The notes: generated by a model not told the origin, from the sequence alone. Positions 1 through 23,639 are shown, counted from the stretch's first letter. The stretch is DNA of 64,000 bases from Chondrilla cf. caribensis (GCA_964020155.1 OZ026569.1:4218612-4282611), one strand, 5' to 3'. Made by a program: numbers and translations.

Positions 1-215
1 CCATCACCCTTGGGTGGTAGGGACCTCTCCTAACCTATTCACTTCCCACCAGCTAGAAGGGCTGGATCACTACCTAGGTCACTTGCATCACAATGTCGTG
101 GGCGGTACACATGTAAAGTACATGGTGACAGGAAATGACATCTTCACATTGGCCTAAAAATTTGCTGACTCAGCGAATGAATTCAGACATGGTTCTTCTG
201 TTTACTTTACCTCAC

Positions 216-2763
216 AGCCTCCATGTCCAAGCACCACACAACCAGGGTGTCTTCAGCTGCCACTGCCAAAATACTGTGGTAATGAGGCCTGAAATATGGG
301 GAGAAAACGTTTGAATCAGCCAATCAGCATTCGGATTATATTATTGTTCCCCGTCCAATCATAATGTCATTAGGAGAAACAAGTCTGAATACAAATTAGC
401 CAACAGATTACGATCTATTGAATTACAGCTACAAAACTCACGCCCACTGCACGTCCGTGATGTTCTGTTGTTGCTTATCCCTAAGTACGGTACGGGTTAC
501 CCTCTGCTGGGGGAGGAAGTGGTAGATTTCCACTTGATCTTTCAAGCCCACGGCAAGGTGTGGGGACGAGGGGTGCCAGGATAACACTCTAATCACAGCC
601 GTACTCCTGTATGGTGAGTGGGTGGAGACCCGATATATGTACTATCACATGGTGAGTGGGTGGAGACCCGATATATGTACTATCACATGGTGAGTGGGTG
701 GAGAGCTGATATATGTACTATCACATGGTGAGTGGGTGGAGAGCTGATATATGTACTATCACATGGTGAGTGGGTACACACTCATAACTTTGAGTGCCTT
801 CAACTACAGGAGGTTTAGGCAACAACTACAAATTATGTTGCTTGAAATGTCAAACTTCACTTGCATCCAATAACCACATGTGAATTGTATGTACATCCAT
901 TCTTTGAGAAATTATTCTTTGCTTTTTTATACTCACAAACTTTGACCTAAAGCCATCACATGGTGCTGGTGTTTGAGGGTGTGTGTGTGAGATAATGAAG
1001 ACTTGCATAGCACAAAGAGCTGACTATTCACACTGGGTCAATTACAGAGAACCCAGAGGTATTGCCATCGAATCACAACATGACGTTTGGCTGGATTCCC
1101 ACCCAGCTGACCAGGCATGTTGTGCACCACCACTACAAAGCCAGTCACATGTTGTCAGAAATGACTCACCATAAAGGAACCTTGGAGAATATGTCCATCA
1201 CTTCTGACAAGGGTAGCTATGGTTAAACCAACAAGAGCGAGTTCACAGTATTGATACAACGTAGACACCTGTCAGTCAGCACACACTGGGTTACATCATT
1301 GACTAACAGGCAATAGTGGGACAATTATTCTCCCTGGCTGTTGGGAAATGAGTTCAGAGATTAGTTAAACTGCAGCAACTTCCTACAATATGGGTACACA
1401 GTGATTTCCTGCCCAGAACCAATGACGGTGGTAAAGTGATTTGGTCAAACTGAATCTGTCAATCAAACACACACTGTATGCTGGTGAGTGTGGATTGAGT
1501 GTGTACAGGAAATATATTGTTGTAGCAACCAGTGAAGGATCTCAGAGGTCCTGAGGCATTTTTAACAGTGATGGATATTTCCAACAGTGATGGATATATC
1601 CAACAGTGATGGATATTTCCAACAGTGATGGATGTTTCCAACAGTGATGGATGTTTCCAACAGTGATGGATATTTCCAACAGTGATGGATGTTTCCAACA
1701 GTAATGGATATTTCTAACAGTGATGGACATTTTCAAGTTCAAATCCACAAACTGCAGGTCCCCACACACAGGAAGTACGTGTTACTCCGACCACATTCTA
1801 CCGGACCATCAAGGCCAACCTCTACAACTGGACCACCTCACCAGTCATACACACTACCCTGCACGTCAGCACAACACAACAAGGAACACACAGGTTAGCT
1901 GCTGTGCTAAGTATATTTACGATAATATTAATGTGACTGTTGCCATGACAGCAAAGCAGAATCCAGTTGCAATTGAAGCAGCTGATAAGACATCAAACAA
2001 GTGACCAACAGAGAATAGCTCCATGGGAAGGAAGCCATTAAAGAAACAAACTTTATTCAATATTTCATTTTACACTAATTTACACCTGTGCTCTATCAGT
2101 CGTAGACATGTACATGGCATGTGGTCCCTTTGGGGACGGCTCTCTATCAACACATGTACTGTATCACACAACACAGAACATGATGCTCATACTTGTAAGT
2201 GGGGGTATAAATTTCCTGGTCCAGCCCACACCATTTGATATAACGAGAGGAGATACCCCGCAAATGTTTTGGCCCAAGGAGCTTCACCTGAGAATGGAGG
2301 AAGAGCCAACATGTGAGGCAGTGGTGAACTCAATGGAACTACTATCAAAATTATCCCTGTCACCCTCACCAGCCCTCCACTCTCACCCCTGTCACTAGCT
2401 CCCCATTCCTCCCTCACACAACCTCACCTTCACTCTTGGCAACATGCTCAAGAGCAGAATGAAACCCTTCGTCCCTTAAAGCATTGAAACTCTTCTTCCA
2501 AATGCTTTCGTGGACAGGAAGGAACGGAGCTTCCTCGGGTACAACTCCCTTGTTACTTGTACATTCTTGGATTTGAATAGCAGGGTATATCTGTAAAATT
2601 CAAACACTCATACAATTACCTTTTTCGCGCTTATTAAGACAAAATTCGTATGCACGAAATACTGTTTGCTCCACTACATGCCTCAGTAACGTACATCATT
2701 GGACTGGTTAGAGAAAGAGCTGGAAATGTCCTCTCGATCCAGCGAACTCATTTCATCATCCAT
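216..2763 (-). CDS. AAAS: Aladin nucleoporin (WD-repeat), N-terminal part, cut by left edge
   Basis: Six coding exons on the minus strand: 2763-2695, 2590-2428, 2287-2193, 1216-1170, 606-442 and 288-216. They join in phase and give 204 codons before the left edge. Residue blocks seen are HESIWKKSFNALRDEGF, EAPWAKTFAGYLLSLYQ, VIRVLSWHPSSPHLAVG and HYHSILAVAAEDTLVVW. They follow in order the conserved N-terminal region and first WD blades of aladin, including the WHP motif. Aladin is a scaffold nucleoporin anchored at the nuclear pore by NDC1 and is mutated in human triple-A syndrome (family knowledge). The remaining blades lie outside the window. The chosen start gives MDDEMSS; no in-frame ATG further upstream was considered. 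Introns hold two minisatellites. The gene is divergent from the BCL-2-like gene, with 146 bp between start codons. The call rests on ordered motif similarity, so it is firm, although exon 4 is only 47 nt. Confidence 0.88.
611..776. repeat. 38-bp tandem repeat, about 4.4 copies
   Basis: A unit beginning ATGGTGAGTGGGTGGAG recurs at 611, 649, 687, 725 and 763, an exact 38-bp period. It abuts the 3' splice site of AAAS exon 5, at 607-611 on the minus strand. Confidence 0.95.
1563..1731. repeat. 19-bp tandem repeat, about 9 copies
   Basis: The unit AACAGTGATGGATATTTCC recurs with small changes inside AAAS intron 3. The open frames across it are repeat artefacts. Confidence 0.9.
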
Positions 2764-2909
2764 CTCGGTCGGGCGATTGCGCAACACCCCGCCCTCATAA
2801 CCCCCGGTTGACCGTACAAAGCCTATTCAGCCTTCGTTACGGTCTCGAAGAGGGTCGACTGTGAACCCCGAGACGAACCACCAGCGCGGTTCCTGTGTAA
2901 CAGGGCCTT
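2764..2909. promoter_or_regulatory. Shared divergent promoter of AAAS and the BCL-2-like gene
   Basis: The 146 bp between the AAAS start codon (minus) and the BCL-2-like start codon (plus) must hold both core promoters and 5' leaders. It is locally GC-richer than its flanks and shows no clear TATA box. Confidence 0.6.
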
Positions 2910-3407
2910 ATGGCCAACCAAGTGATTCGTAGTCTTGATAATGGTCATTCCACGGATCCTAGTGTTCTTATCACAGTCCGTTTGTTTCAAGAAATGGTAA
3001 AAGGAACAGACTACCAGGTGACGGTGGAAAGAATATTCGATAATAAAGTGATTGAGGATGCAATAGAAAGTTCGCCTACCAAGGAAATGATTCGAGGCAC
3101 AGTAGCAAAGTTGAAATTACTGATAAAAGCCTTCCCGGACGCCAACATTGAGAAGATGACCCAACAGTGCGAACTCCTTGACATTCACCACGCCAACGCC
3201 AGCACCAAGTACAGCCTCACGGTACAGCATCTGTTCCACGACGGGATAACCTGGGGGAGGGTAACTCTGTTTTATGCTTTTTCTGTTGGTTTTCTGGTAC
3301 ACACCATACAGAGGAACCTGGACTATTTGGTAGATAGTGTTGTTAACTGGTGTATAGGAGTAGTTAAGACGAAGCTAAACCCGTGGATTGAGCAAAGTGG
3401 TGGATGG

Positions 3408-3476
<69 letters not shown>

Positions 3477-5200
3477 GCTTTGTTATCAAGCCATGGCAGT
3501 TTCTCTGTAGGTATGTCATCACATATTATTATGTTGTTTAGATAGTTCCTAGCACAGTGGATGGTGTATATAGTCTGATAGCAGTGTTTGCAACATTGGA
3601 GTGATCCAGTTACTGTAATCTGGTGTGTAGTGTGGTGAGAGGGCTGTACCTCAACCACACATTAGCGATCTCTGCTTGTATAGGACTTCCTGGGGCATTA
3701 GTCCTGCCCTGGTCTGCAGGCCTTAAGGATATTCATAGGAGCAACCCAGACTATTTGCTTCCATTCCTAATACTTTTTGTAGAAACTCAGACATAACACT
3801 CAGCACCTCTATGCTACATGCCTGGATAACCTGCCTCTGAAGGTTACAAATTGTCGAAATATTTCTTCCAACCCACTTCCTGTCAGGATGGAGACAGACT
3901 AACCCTCATATTCCAAGTGGCAAGGGTTAACCCGTGACAGTCTAAAGTGATTTCACATCATTAGCTCTGTCCAGTGGGATGTGGAAGAGTTGGTCTATAT
4001 CAAGGAGGTTTATCCAATGGGGAGGTACCCACCTGGTATGCGATAAGGGAGGTACCTGGCTGGTATGCAGTAAGGGGCATTGCAATGCCCTGTGGTGCAC
4101 ATGCCATGGATAATTTGGTACTTGATAGTGATAATACTGCAATGCGTAATCCCTCCTGTGTGACCGCATGACCCACCATAGTTGACATTTGCATCATTCT
4201 TCATGAATTCCTTGGTACTAAGGCACGCGCCAGCGGTATACCCTTCATTCCAAAGTGTTGTTAGCCAAACTCCACTTCCTGTCCTAGGCGGTGTTTGGCC
4301 AGTACGTTCAAGCACTGTGGGCCACGTGAACCTCCAGAACTTAGTCTACGGGTCAACCACCATCAGTAGTGTCCTCCCTAGGGACGGAGGACATTTCGCA
4401 TACCACTGAGAATGGATTCTCCTATTGCAATGAGTAACAGTCAAACCTTTTCAACACAAACTCTTTGGACACAAATGTTGACAGTATTTGCATAATGTGT
4501 TTATACAAAGGGAGAAGATGTAGGGACTTGACAAAGGTTTTATGATAAGAGATACTTTGATCTAACCGTTTTTACGATGATGAGGTTTGGTTGTGTACAT
4601 TTCACCTCTAAAGAATGGACAGCCCCTCTACCGTGGACAGAATGCCCAGCCCAGTGTGTCCGTCAATAAGAATTTCTACTGTACCATCCTAGTGATAGAT
4701 GACATCTTCTAGTGATAGATGACATCTCCTAGTGATAGTTGACATCTCCTAGTGATAGCTGACATCTCCTAGTGATAGCTGACATCTCCTAGTGATAGCT
4801 GACATCTCCTAGTGATAGTTGACATCTCCTAGTGATAGCTGACATCTCCTAGTGATAGCTGACATCTAGTGATAGTTGACATCTCCTAGTGATAGCTGAC
4901 ATCTCCTACTGATAGTTGACATCTCCTAGTGATAGCTGACATCTCCAGTAGTACCCTGGCACAAAGTGGTACAATTTGGAATAGTTATTGCCACTTGATG
5001 TGTGTATATAAAACTAGACAATAGAGTTGAGATTTCTTTTGTTCCTTTTTTCTCAGGAAAACTTTATAGAATTTGCCAGGAAGGCGTCAGAAGGTAACGA
5101 AAGGGACCACAGTAATGGGCTAGGGGGTAAGCTACTGGCCGCAGCAGCTGTGTTAGGGATAGCTGCACTCGGTTTGTTCGCAGTAGGGAAATCTCACTGA
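2910..5200 (+). CDS. BCL-2 family apoptosis regulator (BAK/BAX- or BCL-2-like)
   Basis: Two coding exons, 2910-3407 and 5057-5200, join in phase 0 and give 213 residues, the usual length for the family. BH1 is visible as HDGITWGRV near residue 110. BH2 is WIEQSGGW at residues 159-166, right at the exon junction. The last 20 or so residues form a hydrophobic helix (LLAAAAVLGIAALGLFAVG) ending in KSH, a typical tail anchor for the outer mitochondrial membrane. An intron directly after the BH2 tryptophan is a conserved feature of BCL2-family genes (family knowledge). BH3 is not obvious: the stretch around residues 65-90 is the only helical candidate. Whether the protein promotes or blocks cell death cannot be read from the sequence. 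The GITWGR form resembles BAK/BAX, while the residues after BH2 resemble the pro-survival branch. The 1.65-kb intron begins with a long (GT)n tract. Confidence 0.87.
3411..3475. repeat. (GT)n microsatellite at a 5' splice site
   Basis: About 32 GT units start directly after the donor GTGAG of BCL-2-like exon 1. Confidence 0.97.
4690..4946. repeat. 20-bp tandem repeat, about 12 copies
   Basis: The unit CTAGTGATAGCTGACATCTC recurs with scattered single-base changes, upstream of the last BCL-2-like exon. Confidence 0.95.
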
Positions 5201-6081
5201 ATCATTCAATCGTGTATAGTTGCCTCCGCATCTTATATTATGTGGATGTGAGAGGACGACGTTGTGTTGTGTTTGTATCCACATCCATTTATCTTACATA
5301 TTATGTGTATATACAAGTTCCATTGTTGATCAGTGTGACATGTGATTATACTACAAAGTGTGAGATTCCAGCTGTACAAAGTAAAATTCTACATCACGCG
5401 TCAAATCTTCTGTTTTATTCATTTCAATTTTTGATAATTCAATACAATTGTTAATTATATTATTATTATCTTAGCAATCATTATTAATTACATGCCTGCC
5501 AGGCTGGAATGTATCCATTGAGATCATGTGGATTACATTGTATTATTGTTCTTAGAAATGGTTGGATTACTTATATCGTTTTGTTTGTTTTATTATTAAT
5601 TTGCTGCCACAGCTATGAGTCGTGGTATTTTGTTCATTATTACCGTGGAGCACGAGTAGCGGATAAGATCCTGCCGTGCATCAAAGGCAAATGAGTATTT
5701 CAAATCAGTTAGTTCATGCAATGAACTATTTGCAATGCATGGTCGAAATGCTCTTGTGTGAGCAATGGTAGAATGAGGGCTACCACCACATACAGTTGTG
5801 TAGTACGTACTTGTGAAGACTAAGAGAACACGTGCGTTTACAAGTATGTACTTCAACTTGTGAAGACCAAGGGACAAATATCAGTTCTGGTTATCAGATG
5901 TTCTTATCAGGATTCGCTTACTACACGTACCCTACTACAGCATATCAGCTGATACTGGAGAATGGTTTGAGACAAAACTAATGCTGCTTTCACCGAGTTC
6001 CAGCTGTATGTAAGGTGCCTGGAAGCAGGACGCATGATAAGCACGTGCAAGTCACGCGAAAGCGAGGGCTGTGTTGTAAAA
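5201..6081. other. 3' UTR of BCL-2-like gene and promoter of PSMC5
   Basis: I see no supported coding sequence in these 881 bp. The first half is AT-rich and probably 3' UTR. Short open frames here show no family similarity. Confidence 0.5.
6042..6047. promoter_or_regulatory. CACGTG E-box upstream of PSMC5
   Basis: A perfect palindromic CACGTG lies 35 bp before the PSMC5 start codon. It is a candidate Myc/Max/USF/MITF-type bHLH-ZIP site. Confidence 0.4.
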
Positions 6082-10581
<4,500 letters not shown>

Positions 10582-10669
10582 CAATCTGACCATCCTATGT
10601 CTTATGTTATTCTATTCAATGTAAAGGATATTATGTCATTTTGCGTTTTTCGTCGTGTTCGTTAGAAAA

Positions 10670-11473
10670 ATGGAGGCAGTGAATCTAAAGGTTTTATTGA
10701 TAGGGGATAGCGGTGTCGGCAAGTCGAGGTATATAGCTTTCTTGGAGTATTTCTTCTCGTCCTCTGATACCTTTGTCACCGTTTACCGTGCTTGTTGAAG
10801 TGACTCAACAGCGGACTATTCCCTCCCTATCCTTACTAACTCGTGCCACGAACTTGCACTTCTCACAGTTGATTGTTTTAAACTAGTAGAAAGATGATAT
10901 TTTTAGTACTGAGTACAGATAGTGAATAATGTCCCTGTTGTCATGCGGAATACCTGCTTGGCCCGCTGTGTGTACCAGTGTATGCGTGTCTTTGGGAAGG
11001 TCACATGTCGTCATTGTTCTTTTCTATTCGGAACTGATAATTTGTGTTGTTTTTTCAAAGTGAAAATTGATCTCTATCGCAAAGCGGTGCAACTGCTTTG
11101 TTTGTGACGCTGACATGATATAGATAATGACACAAGGATACATGTTCCTCTTCCCTCCCTTCCACTCAGCTTGTTATTGAGGTTCACTGATGACACATTT
11201 GACCCGGACCAAGGGGCCACTATCGGTGTGGATTTCAAAGTGAAGAGTTTCACCATCGACAACAAGCGGATAAAACTCTCCTTATGGGTCAGTCCTGTTA
11301 TGTACTAGCAGATCATAATAGACGGGGGGTGTACTGTGTATCATTGAACAGTTCCAGCGGTTGTCATTTTGAAATTGAACCTCATTCACCTCAGTGTTGG
11401 GAGCAAGGGCATTAAGATAGCTGAGACTGTAATGAATTGAAATCAAATTTGCAATTGATAATATTAGTGTGTG

Positions 11474-11544
<71 letters not shown>

Positions 11545-13807
11545 AAAACCACGTATAATGTTTATTTGTCTTTACACACAATCCTCCAAACTAGCCTTTG
11601 ACACGGGATATTGACCCCTGTAGTGTCACAGGGGATAAAATAGTGTCCCCTGGTGTGGTATAGTGTCACAGGGGATAAAATAGTGTCCCCTGGTGTGGTA
11701 TAGTGCCACAGGGGATAAAATAGTGTCCCCCAGTGTGGTATAGTGTCATAGGGGATAAAATAGTGTCCCCTGGTGTGGTATAGTGCCACAGGGGATAAAA
11801 TAGTGTCCCCCGGTGTGGTATAGTGCCACAGGGGATAAAATAGTGTCCCCTGGTGTGGTGTAGTGCCACAGGGGATAAAATAGTGTCCCCCGGTGTGGTG
11901 TAGTGTCACAGGGGATAGTGTCCCCTGGTATGGTATAGTGCCACAGGGGATAAAATAGTGTCCCCTGGTGTGGTGTAGTGTCACAGAGGATAGTAACCCC
12001 TAGTGTGGTGTAGTGTCACAGGGGATAGTGACCCCTGGTGTGGTATAGTGTCACAGGGGATAGTGACCCCTAGTGTGGTATAGTGTCACAGGGGATAGTG
12101 ACCTTCACAAGACTAAAGGTCAACATATGGAGTTGAGTTATAAATGTTGCAAGTGTTGGCCAATCACAAGACAGTGCTGCCATGTGCGGTCTCTGCTGAT
12201 AACCATGTGCTAACCTCTCTCTCTCTGTGTGTGGTGCAAGAGGTTAGCATAGTACACACCTCAGTAATGGAGGTACAGGAAGCTTCTCGGTAGTACGACG
12301 GTTGGATTGTACTGAACTAGTTTATCGCTTTCTTCTTTATATGTTCTGTCTTTCATTGTCTTCATCATTCCCTGATATGCTGTGGTCAGATCAAGTTGCC
12401 GGAGGTATGCTTTCCTGTGAAGACCATGAATAAAGTCCCTAGCTTGGGTTACCGCCACTTCTGCTCGCTGTCCACTCGACCGTGGCTTCAATGGCAGTAG
12501 ACATATGGGAGTGCATTCCTGCGAGCTGACATGGCAGGGCTGTGGGACTCAGACCACCCGGGAATGGTGATGGTGGTGGTCCGAATCACCTGAACTACAA
12601 TGACTCAGGGGTTAGTGTGGAGGGGTCCACATGGGGTCAGTCGTCCTGGGGGTCCACATGGGGTCAGTCGTCCTGGGGGTCACCCTTAGGTTGTCCTGGG
12701 GTCCACCAAGGACAGTCCAGGAAGGTTATTAGTGGGTGTGTTGAACTTCCTCTACGCTTGGCTCGTATTGTATCTTGTCTTCAGGATACTGCAGGCCAGG
12801 AGAGGTTCCGAACATTAACACCCAACTACTACCGCGGAGCTCAGGGAGTAATTTTGGTGTACGACGTCACTTCAGAACTGTCTTTCAAGCATTTGGAAGA
12901 GTGGCTGGTTGAATTGGACACGTATGCTACAAAGAAAGACGTTGTCAAAATGCTAGTAGGTAACAAGATTGATGAGGTAAGCTTATCTGATGCTGCCAAC
13001 TCTGACAGCTGGCATGCATCTGTGCTGACAGCAAGGATATTGATACACATGGCTAGGTTGTCAAGGGAACTGAAACACAATGAATAAATTAAAATAAGAA
13101 GATATAGAATAGAAGATAAAATAGAATAAATCTTGCAACCTGCCTCCACTGCGTGGTAATATTCATTTTGATTTCCTATTCATGACCTCAAGCCACACAG
13201 AGAAATAGAAAGACATCAAGGATTACAGTTTGCTCGAAGAAATTCAATGCTCTTCATTGAAACCAGGTATGTAGTCTACTTGTGTAGACTAAGGCTACAG
13301 GTTGAGGGAGCTGTGTGAGCTTCTTGCTTGATCTCATGATAACGGCAGTGGAGCCTATTATGTGTGAATTCTTATTAATCCGCTGTAATTCATTTTCAAC
13401 ACGTATGGTGGATTAACGCATTTGACAGATCAACTGAATATTCTTGGTACTTGGTAAAATTGTGGTAGATTAAAGGTTCAAAGTGGAATGAGTGATGTCG
13501 GATTAACAAGAGTTGACTGTGGTGATGTGTATAGTATGTAGATGTTCTCATGTTCAATGCAACATTACCCCTCTCTCCTCTGTATCACTCCAGTGCTAAG
13601 ACGAGGGACGGTGTTAAGGAGGCTTTTGAAGAGTTGGTTCACAAAGTAAGTCCTGTTGTCATGGATATCACATGCCTCCATGGTTACTGACCTAACCTTA
13701 TTTAGATTTTACAAACACCAAACCTTTACGTCAGTGAACCGTCCCCTGGAATTAATGTAACAAGCTCTCCCAGCGAAGAGGAATCTCAAGGAGCGTGTTC
13801 CTGTTAA
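10670..13807 (+). CDS. RAB18: Small GTPase Rab18
   Basis: Six coding exons: 10670-10728, 11170-11287, 12785-12976, 13193-13266, 13594-13645 and 13706-13807. All join in phase and give 198 residues. G1 GDSGVGKSS spans the exon 1-2 junction. The effector/switch I segment is [11 protein letters not shown]3 is [13 protein letters not shown]4 is NKID and G5 is ETSAK. The Rab18-type segment [18 protein letters not shown] and the C-terminal prenylation motif CSC (two cysteines) support the assignment. Rab18 acts at the endoplasmic reticulum and lipid droplets (family knowledge). The exon 4 acceptor is an unusual CTCAAG/CC site, chosen because it alone restores frame with [13 protein letters not shown]. 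Intron 2 contains a 40-bp minisatellite. Confidence 0.96.
11471..11541. repeat. (CT)n(GT)n compound microsatellite
   Basis: About 11 CT units run directly into a GT tract inside RAB18 intron 2. Confidence 0.95.
11620..12106. repeat. 40-bp minisatellite with internal dyad, about 12 copies
   Basis: The unit TAGTGTCACAGGGGATAAAA + TAGTGTCCCCTGGTGTGGTA repeats. Each unit contains the inverted pair CAGGGGA / TCCCCTG separated by about 10 bp, so each can form a small hairpin. Later copies are shortened and carry AGTGACCCC in place of AGTGTCCCC. Confidence 0.95.
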
Positions 13808-14125
13808 ATCATCATTCTATTACTTGCTGAATTTGTACTTGAGACCATGCATGTGCTATCGGTTTTATTGCCCGGACATCGTTTATAGTGAATTATTGTG
13901 TAATTATAACGCGTGCATGTGTGAAGTTGTAATATTATGTAAACCAATCAGATTTTACACCGGAAGCTCTAGCTGGATTTCCTGACAGCCTGCACTCGTG
14001 CAGTTCGTCCGCGAAAACAGTGGTTTTCAGTTAGCGCACGCACCGTTACTCCCTGACGTGGTGTTGGTCTAGTTTGTCCGTTTGCCGCTGTTCTGGTGAG
14101 AGCGCTGATTGACGTTTGGACAGCG

Positions 14126-20899
<6,774 letters not shown>

Positions 20900-21222
20900 A
20901 CTAACTTCATGATTTCTGTCCTCATCATTTGCACAGTTGGTTTATTTAAATATTTAATTTGCTCCTGAAACAACTTTTTAATTCAACACAGATGTGTATA
21001 TAATATCATTATAATAAGTTCAGTTTGCATTAATTTATTAGCGTAAATGAACAATGTAAAATAATGTGGTTTGGTATTGTTGTGACAACCACACTGAAAT
21101 GTATACACTTACAGAAAACTTTCCAATGTTTTAGATCAAATATAAATAAGTACAGTTCCATCTTTGATGTGTGTCATATATTTCTCACAATAAAATTAAT
21201 TGGAATACATTAATTACAAGTG
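20900..21222. other. Convergent 3' ends of STK17 and the nucleotidyltransferase
   Basis: This is AT-rich sequence between two facing stop codons. A plus-strand AATAAA lies at 21189-21194. No other feature is seen. Confidence 0.5.
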
Positions 21223-23405
21223 TTATTTACTGTAATGTACAGACAGTTCATTGTTGCATTCGATGTAGCTTGCGAGTCCTCCAACGTCATAACGGCCACA
21301 TACCTCGTGTGTATGCAGTGGAATCCTGCAGTGATGGACAGTAAGTTTGCCAGTAGTCTGGTGTAGCCAACCCTTTATCTACTGGGAGGGGCGTGACCCT
21401 TCATCCACTGGGAGGGGCATGGAGGAAGGGTCTGAGATAGCTGTGTGTCACTTGATGTTTTGGGGAGCGAATTAACAATCACACGTAATAGCATATTTCA
21501 AGGTGGGAAATCTCATGTACATCAACTCGAGGGAGGATGAATGGTTATAGGCCTACTCACTAAACATCAAGCTTTATAGAGCAAATGATATGAACGTCTA
21601 CCATTGAAGGCTCAAAATACCATCATCCAGGCCGTTTATGTCTATATGAACCTATAGCATTCTGCAATCTGATTGGGTACCTGAATCCAGGCTCGTTAGA
21701 TCCTTTGCTCTCCTCACCCCTCTCAGTGGACAGAGTCCACTACATCAGACTAGTTCACCACTCAAAAGTTAGCCTACAATATGCACAGGGCCAACCTGGT
21801 GGATAAGTACTTGATAAGGTGTCCGGGAGCATCCCTCTCCTTCAGTACAGCATCCTGCGTGGGTGGGGATATCTGATCACATGACAGACACATTACACAA
21901 GCTTTACAAACAAACTTTTTTGTCTTGGAGGAATGTGTCTATCATGTGAAGAGTGCCAGCTGACAAGATGTAGAAACACGGACACTGAAGAAAGTAGAAT
22001 TAGTTCGCTGGAAACTATTTGGGTGGGATACCTTGTTCAACTCACTGCCTTTCTTGACTTAGTTGCTGTTGGCAATGGCTTCTCCAAAAAACTTGAGATA
22101 ATTCCATTTTCATCTGTTTCTATTATTCCACATTTTGATGTTTCTGGATATATTAGATCAAACATGATGTATCCATTTTTTGATATAGACACACACACCT
22201 CCCCCCTACACACACCCACACCCTACACACACCTCCCCCTACACACACCTCCTCCCTACACACACCTCCCCCTACACACACCTCCCCCTACACACACCTC
22301 CCCCTACACACACCTCCCCCCTACACACACCTCCCCCCTACACACACCTCCCCCTACACACACCATCCTCTTCACATTGATACACCACAACCATTCCTGT
22401 AGGACTTGAACGGTCTATCCCACCATAATCGGACCAGAGGTTGCTCAATGAAAAGTCTCCTTTAAAGAGTGTGTCCCTAAGAACATCATATCAGTGCTCA
22501 CAATACATACAGCAACAAGCAATAGTACACGCCTGTTAGAGTACTGATGCAAGAAACTGGAGAGCATGATTATAAAAAAAAAAAAACATTAGTGTATGCG
22601 TGATATAGGCCACTATGCTTTTTTCGTGTCATCCCTACATATAGAGTGCTATTGCGCTCTATGATAACAATCAAACAAGTAATTCAAGTTAGAAAACTCG
22701 TGGGGCTGCTGCCCCTGCACTAATGAACATTATCAACTAAATTTTTAGGTTCAGTCTCTATAAGGTCATTGGCTGGTCCTAAGGACATGCTCTAGTCAAC
22801 AAGCAATATTACATGTGTATTCACAGGACAGATGGATGTTACTGGAAGACATGCTTTTAGTGGTGTGTGACAAGCATGCTGGTTGTATGATGAGATTCCA
22901 CCCACCCTCCAATGATAGTGAGATCATCGTTGATGCCAAAGTGGTGGACGGCTAAAGCAATATCTGTAATGGCTCCCAGTCGACCATCGTTACTATGGGT
23001 ACCATCACTCAGGATGTTCACGTTGGGGAATCCCCTGGACCACTCTACAAAGCTCTCGTAGTAGAGAGCATTTGTCTGTCGGGGGCAGAACATTGTCATC
23101 AAATACATCCGAGGAAACCTCATGTGTTTGACAACAATGATGAAGGCAGAATACACGCACACACACATACACACGCACACACACACCAGCACAATCTTCA
23201 ACCAACTCACAACAACAAAGACGTCTCTTTCGCATACCCCCGCTTGTACGATCAGAGACATCCAATGGTTTATCAGTGGTTTGCCACCAATAGGTAGGAG
23301 AGGTTTGGATACGCCAACCAAGTGCTGATACGGCTTTCCTTCTTTCGTCTGTAAGTCACGAGCCAAACGAGTGCCATATCCTGCAGCTAGAATCAATACT
23401 TTCAT
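21223..23405 (-). CDS. Sugar-phosphate nucleotidyltransferase (NTP_transferase fold)
   Basis: Seven minus-strand exons: 23405-23211, 23075-22906, 22476-22364, 22143-22046, 21984-21916, 21854-21796 and 21325-21223. All join in phase and give 268 residues. The N-terminus carries the family signature LAAGYGTRLARDLQ, followed by GVSKPLLPIGGKPLI. The metal-binding motif is DDLTIIGG/DTLF across exons 2-3. Later come FLEKPLPT, CPCFYILS, KERDAPGHLIKYL and RYDVGGLASYIECN. This architecture matches glucose-1-phosphate thymidylyl-/uridylyltransferase-like enzymes, which make NDP-sugars, but the protein is short and lacks a left-handed beta-helix domain. The substrate cannot be told. It is not GMPPB or UGP2. 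It resembles a small RmlA-like family with patchy presence in eukaryotes (my recollection). Five of the seven exons were found only by phase and motif continuity. Confidence 0.85.
22185..22370. repeat. CACACACCTCCCCCTA-type tandem repeat
   Basis: About eleven 15-17-bp units ab​ut exon 3 of the nucleotidyltransferase; its donor at 22363 lies at the repeat edge. Confidence 0.93.
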
Positions 23406-23639
23406 ATTAGTTGGCTAGGTTATCGAGCAACTGGGCTTGCCAGGATCGATGAAGCCTCGCTCACAATAAGCGCCTTAGGCGTTAGTTTGCCTTCCTGTGT
23501 CTCAAAGGTCAAAAATCTATGCCTAGTCTAGCGTAGCCGACCCTTGATCCGCCATTTATTTTGTTGGGGCTGTCATACGAAAAGTGGTCCCCGCCTAGAG
23601 TGGTCAGGTTTCAGGTTTCAGGTTTCATTATTTCTGGGG

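Noticed and set aside
1689..2004. Frames on the plus strand between AAAS exons 3 and 4 (for example one containing FYRTIKANLYNWTTSP)
   Set aside because: They overlap the 19-bp repeat, show no family match and oppose the AAAS intron.
11562..11984. 140-residue minus-strand frame (repeated TPHQGTLF)
   Set aside because: Translation of the 40-bp minisatellite.
12261..12491. 76-residue minus-strand frame (contains [20 protein letters not shown])
   Set aside because: The composition looks protein-like and might be a transposon remnant, but I recognise no family. It sits in RAB18 intron 2 antisense to the gene.
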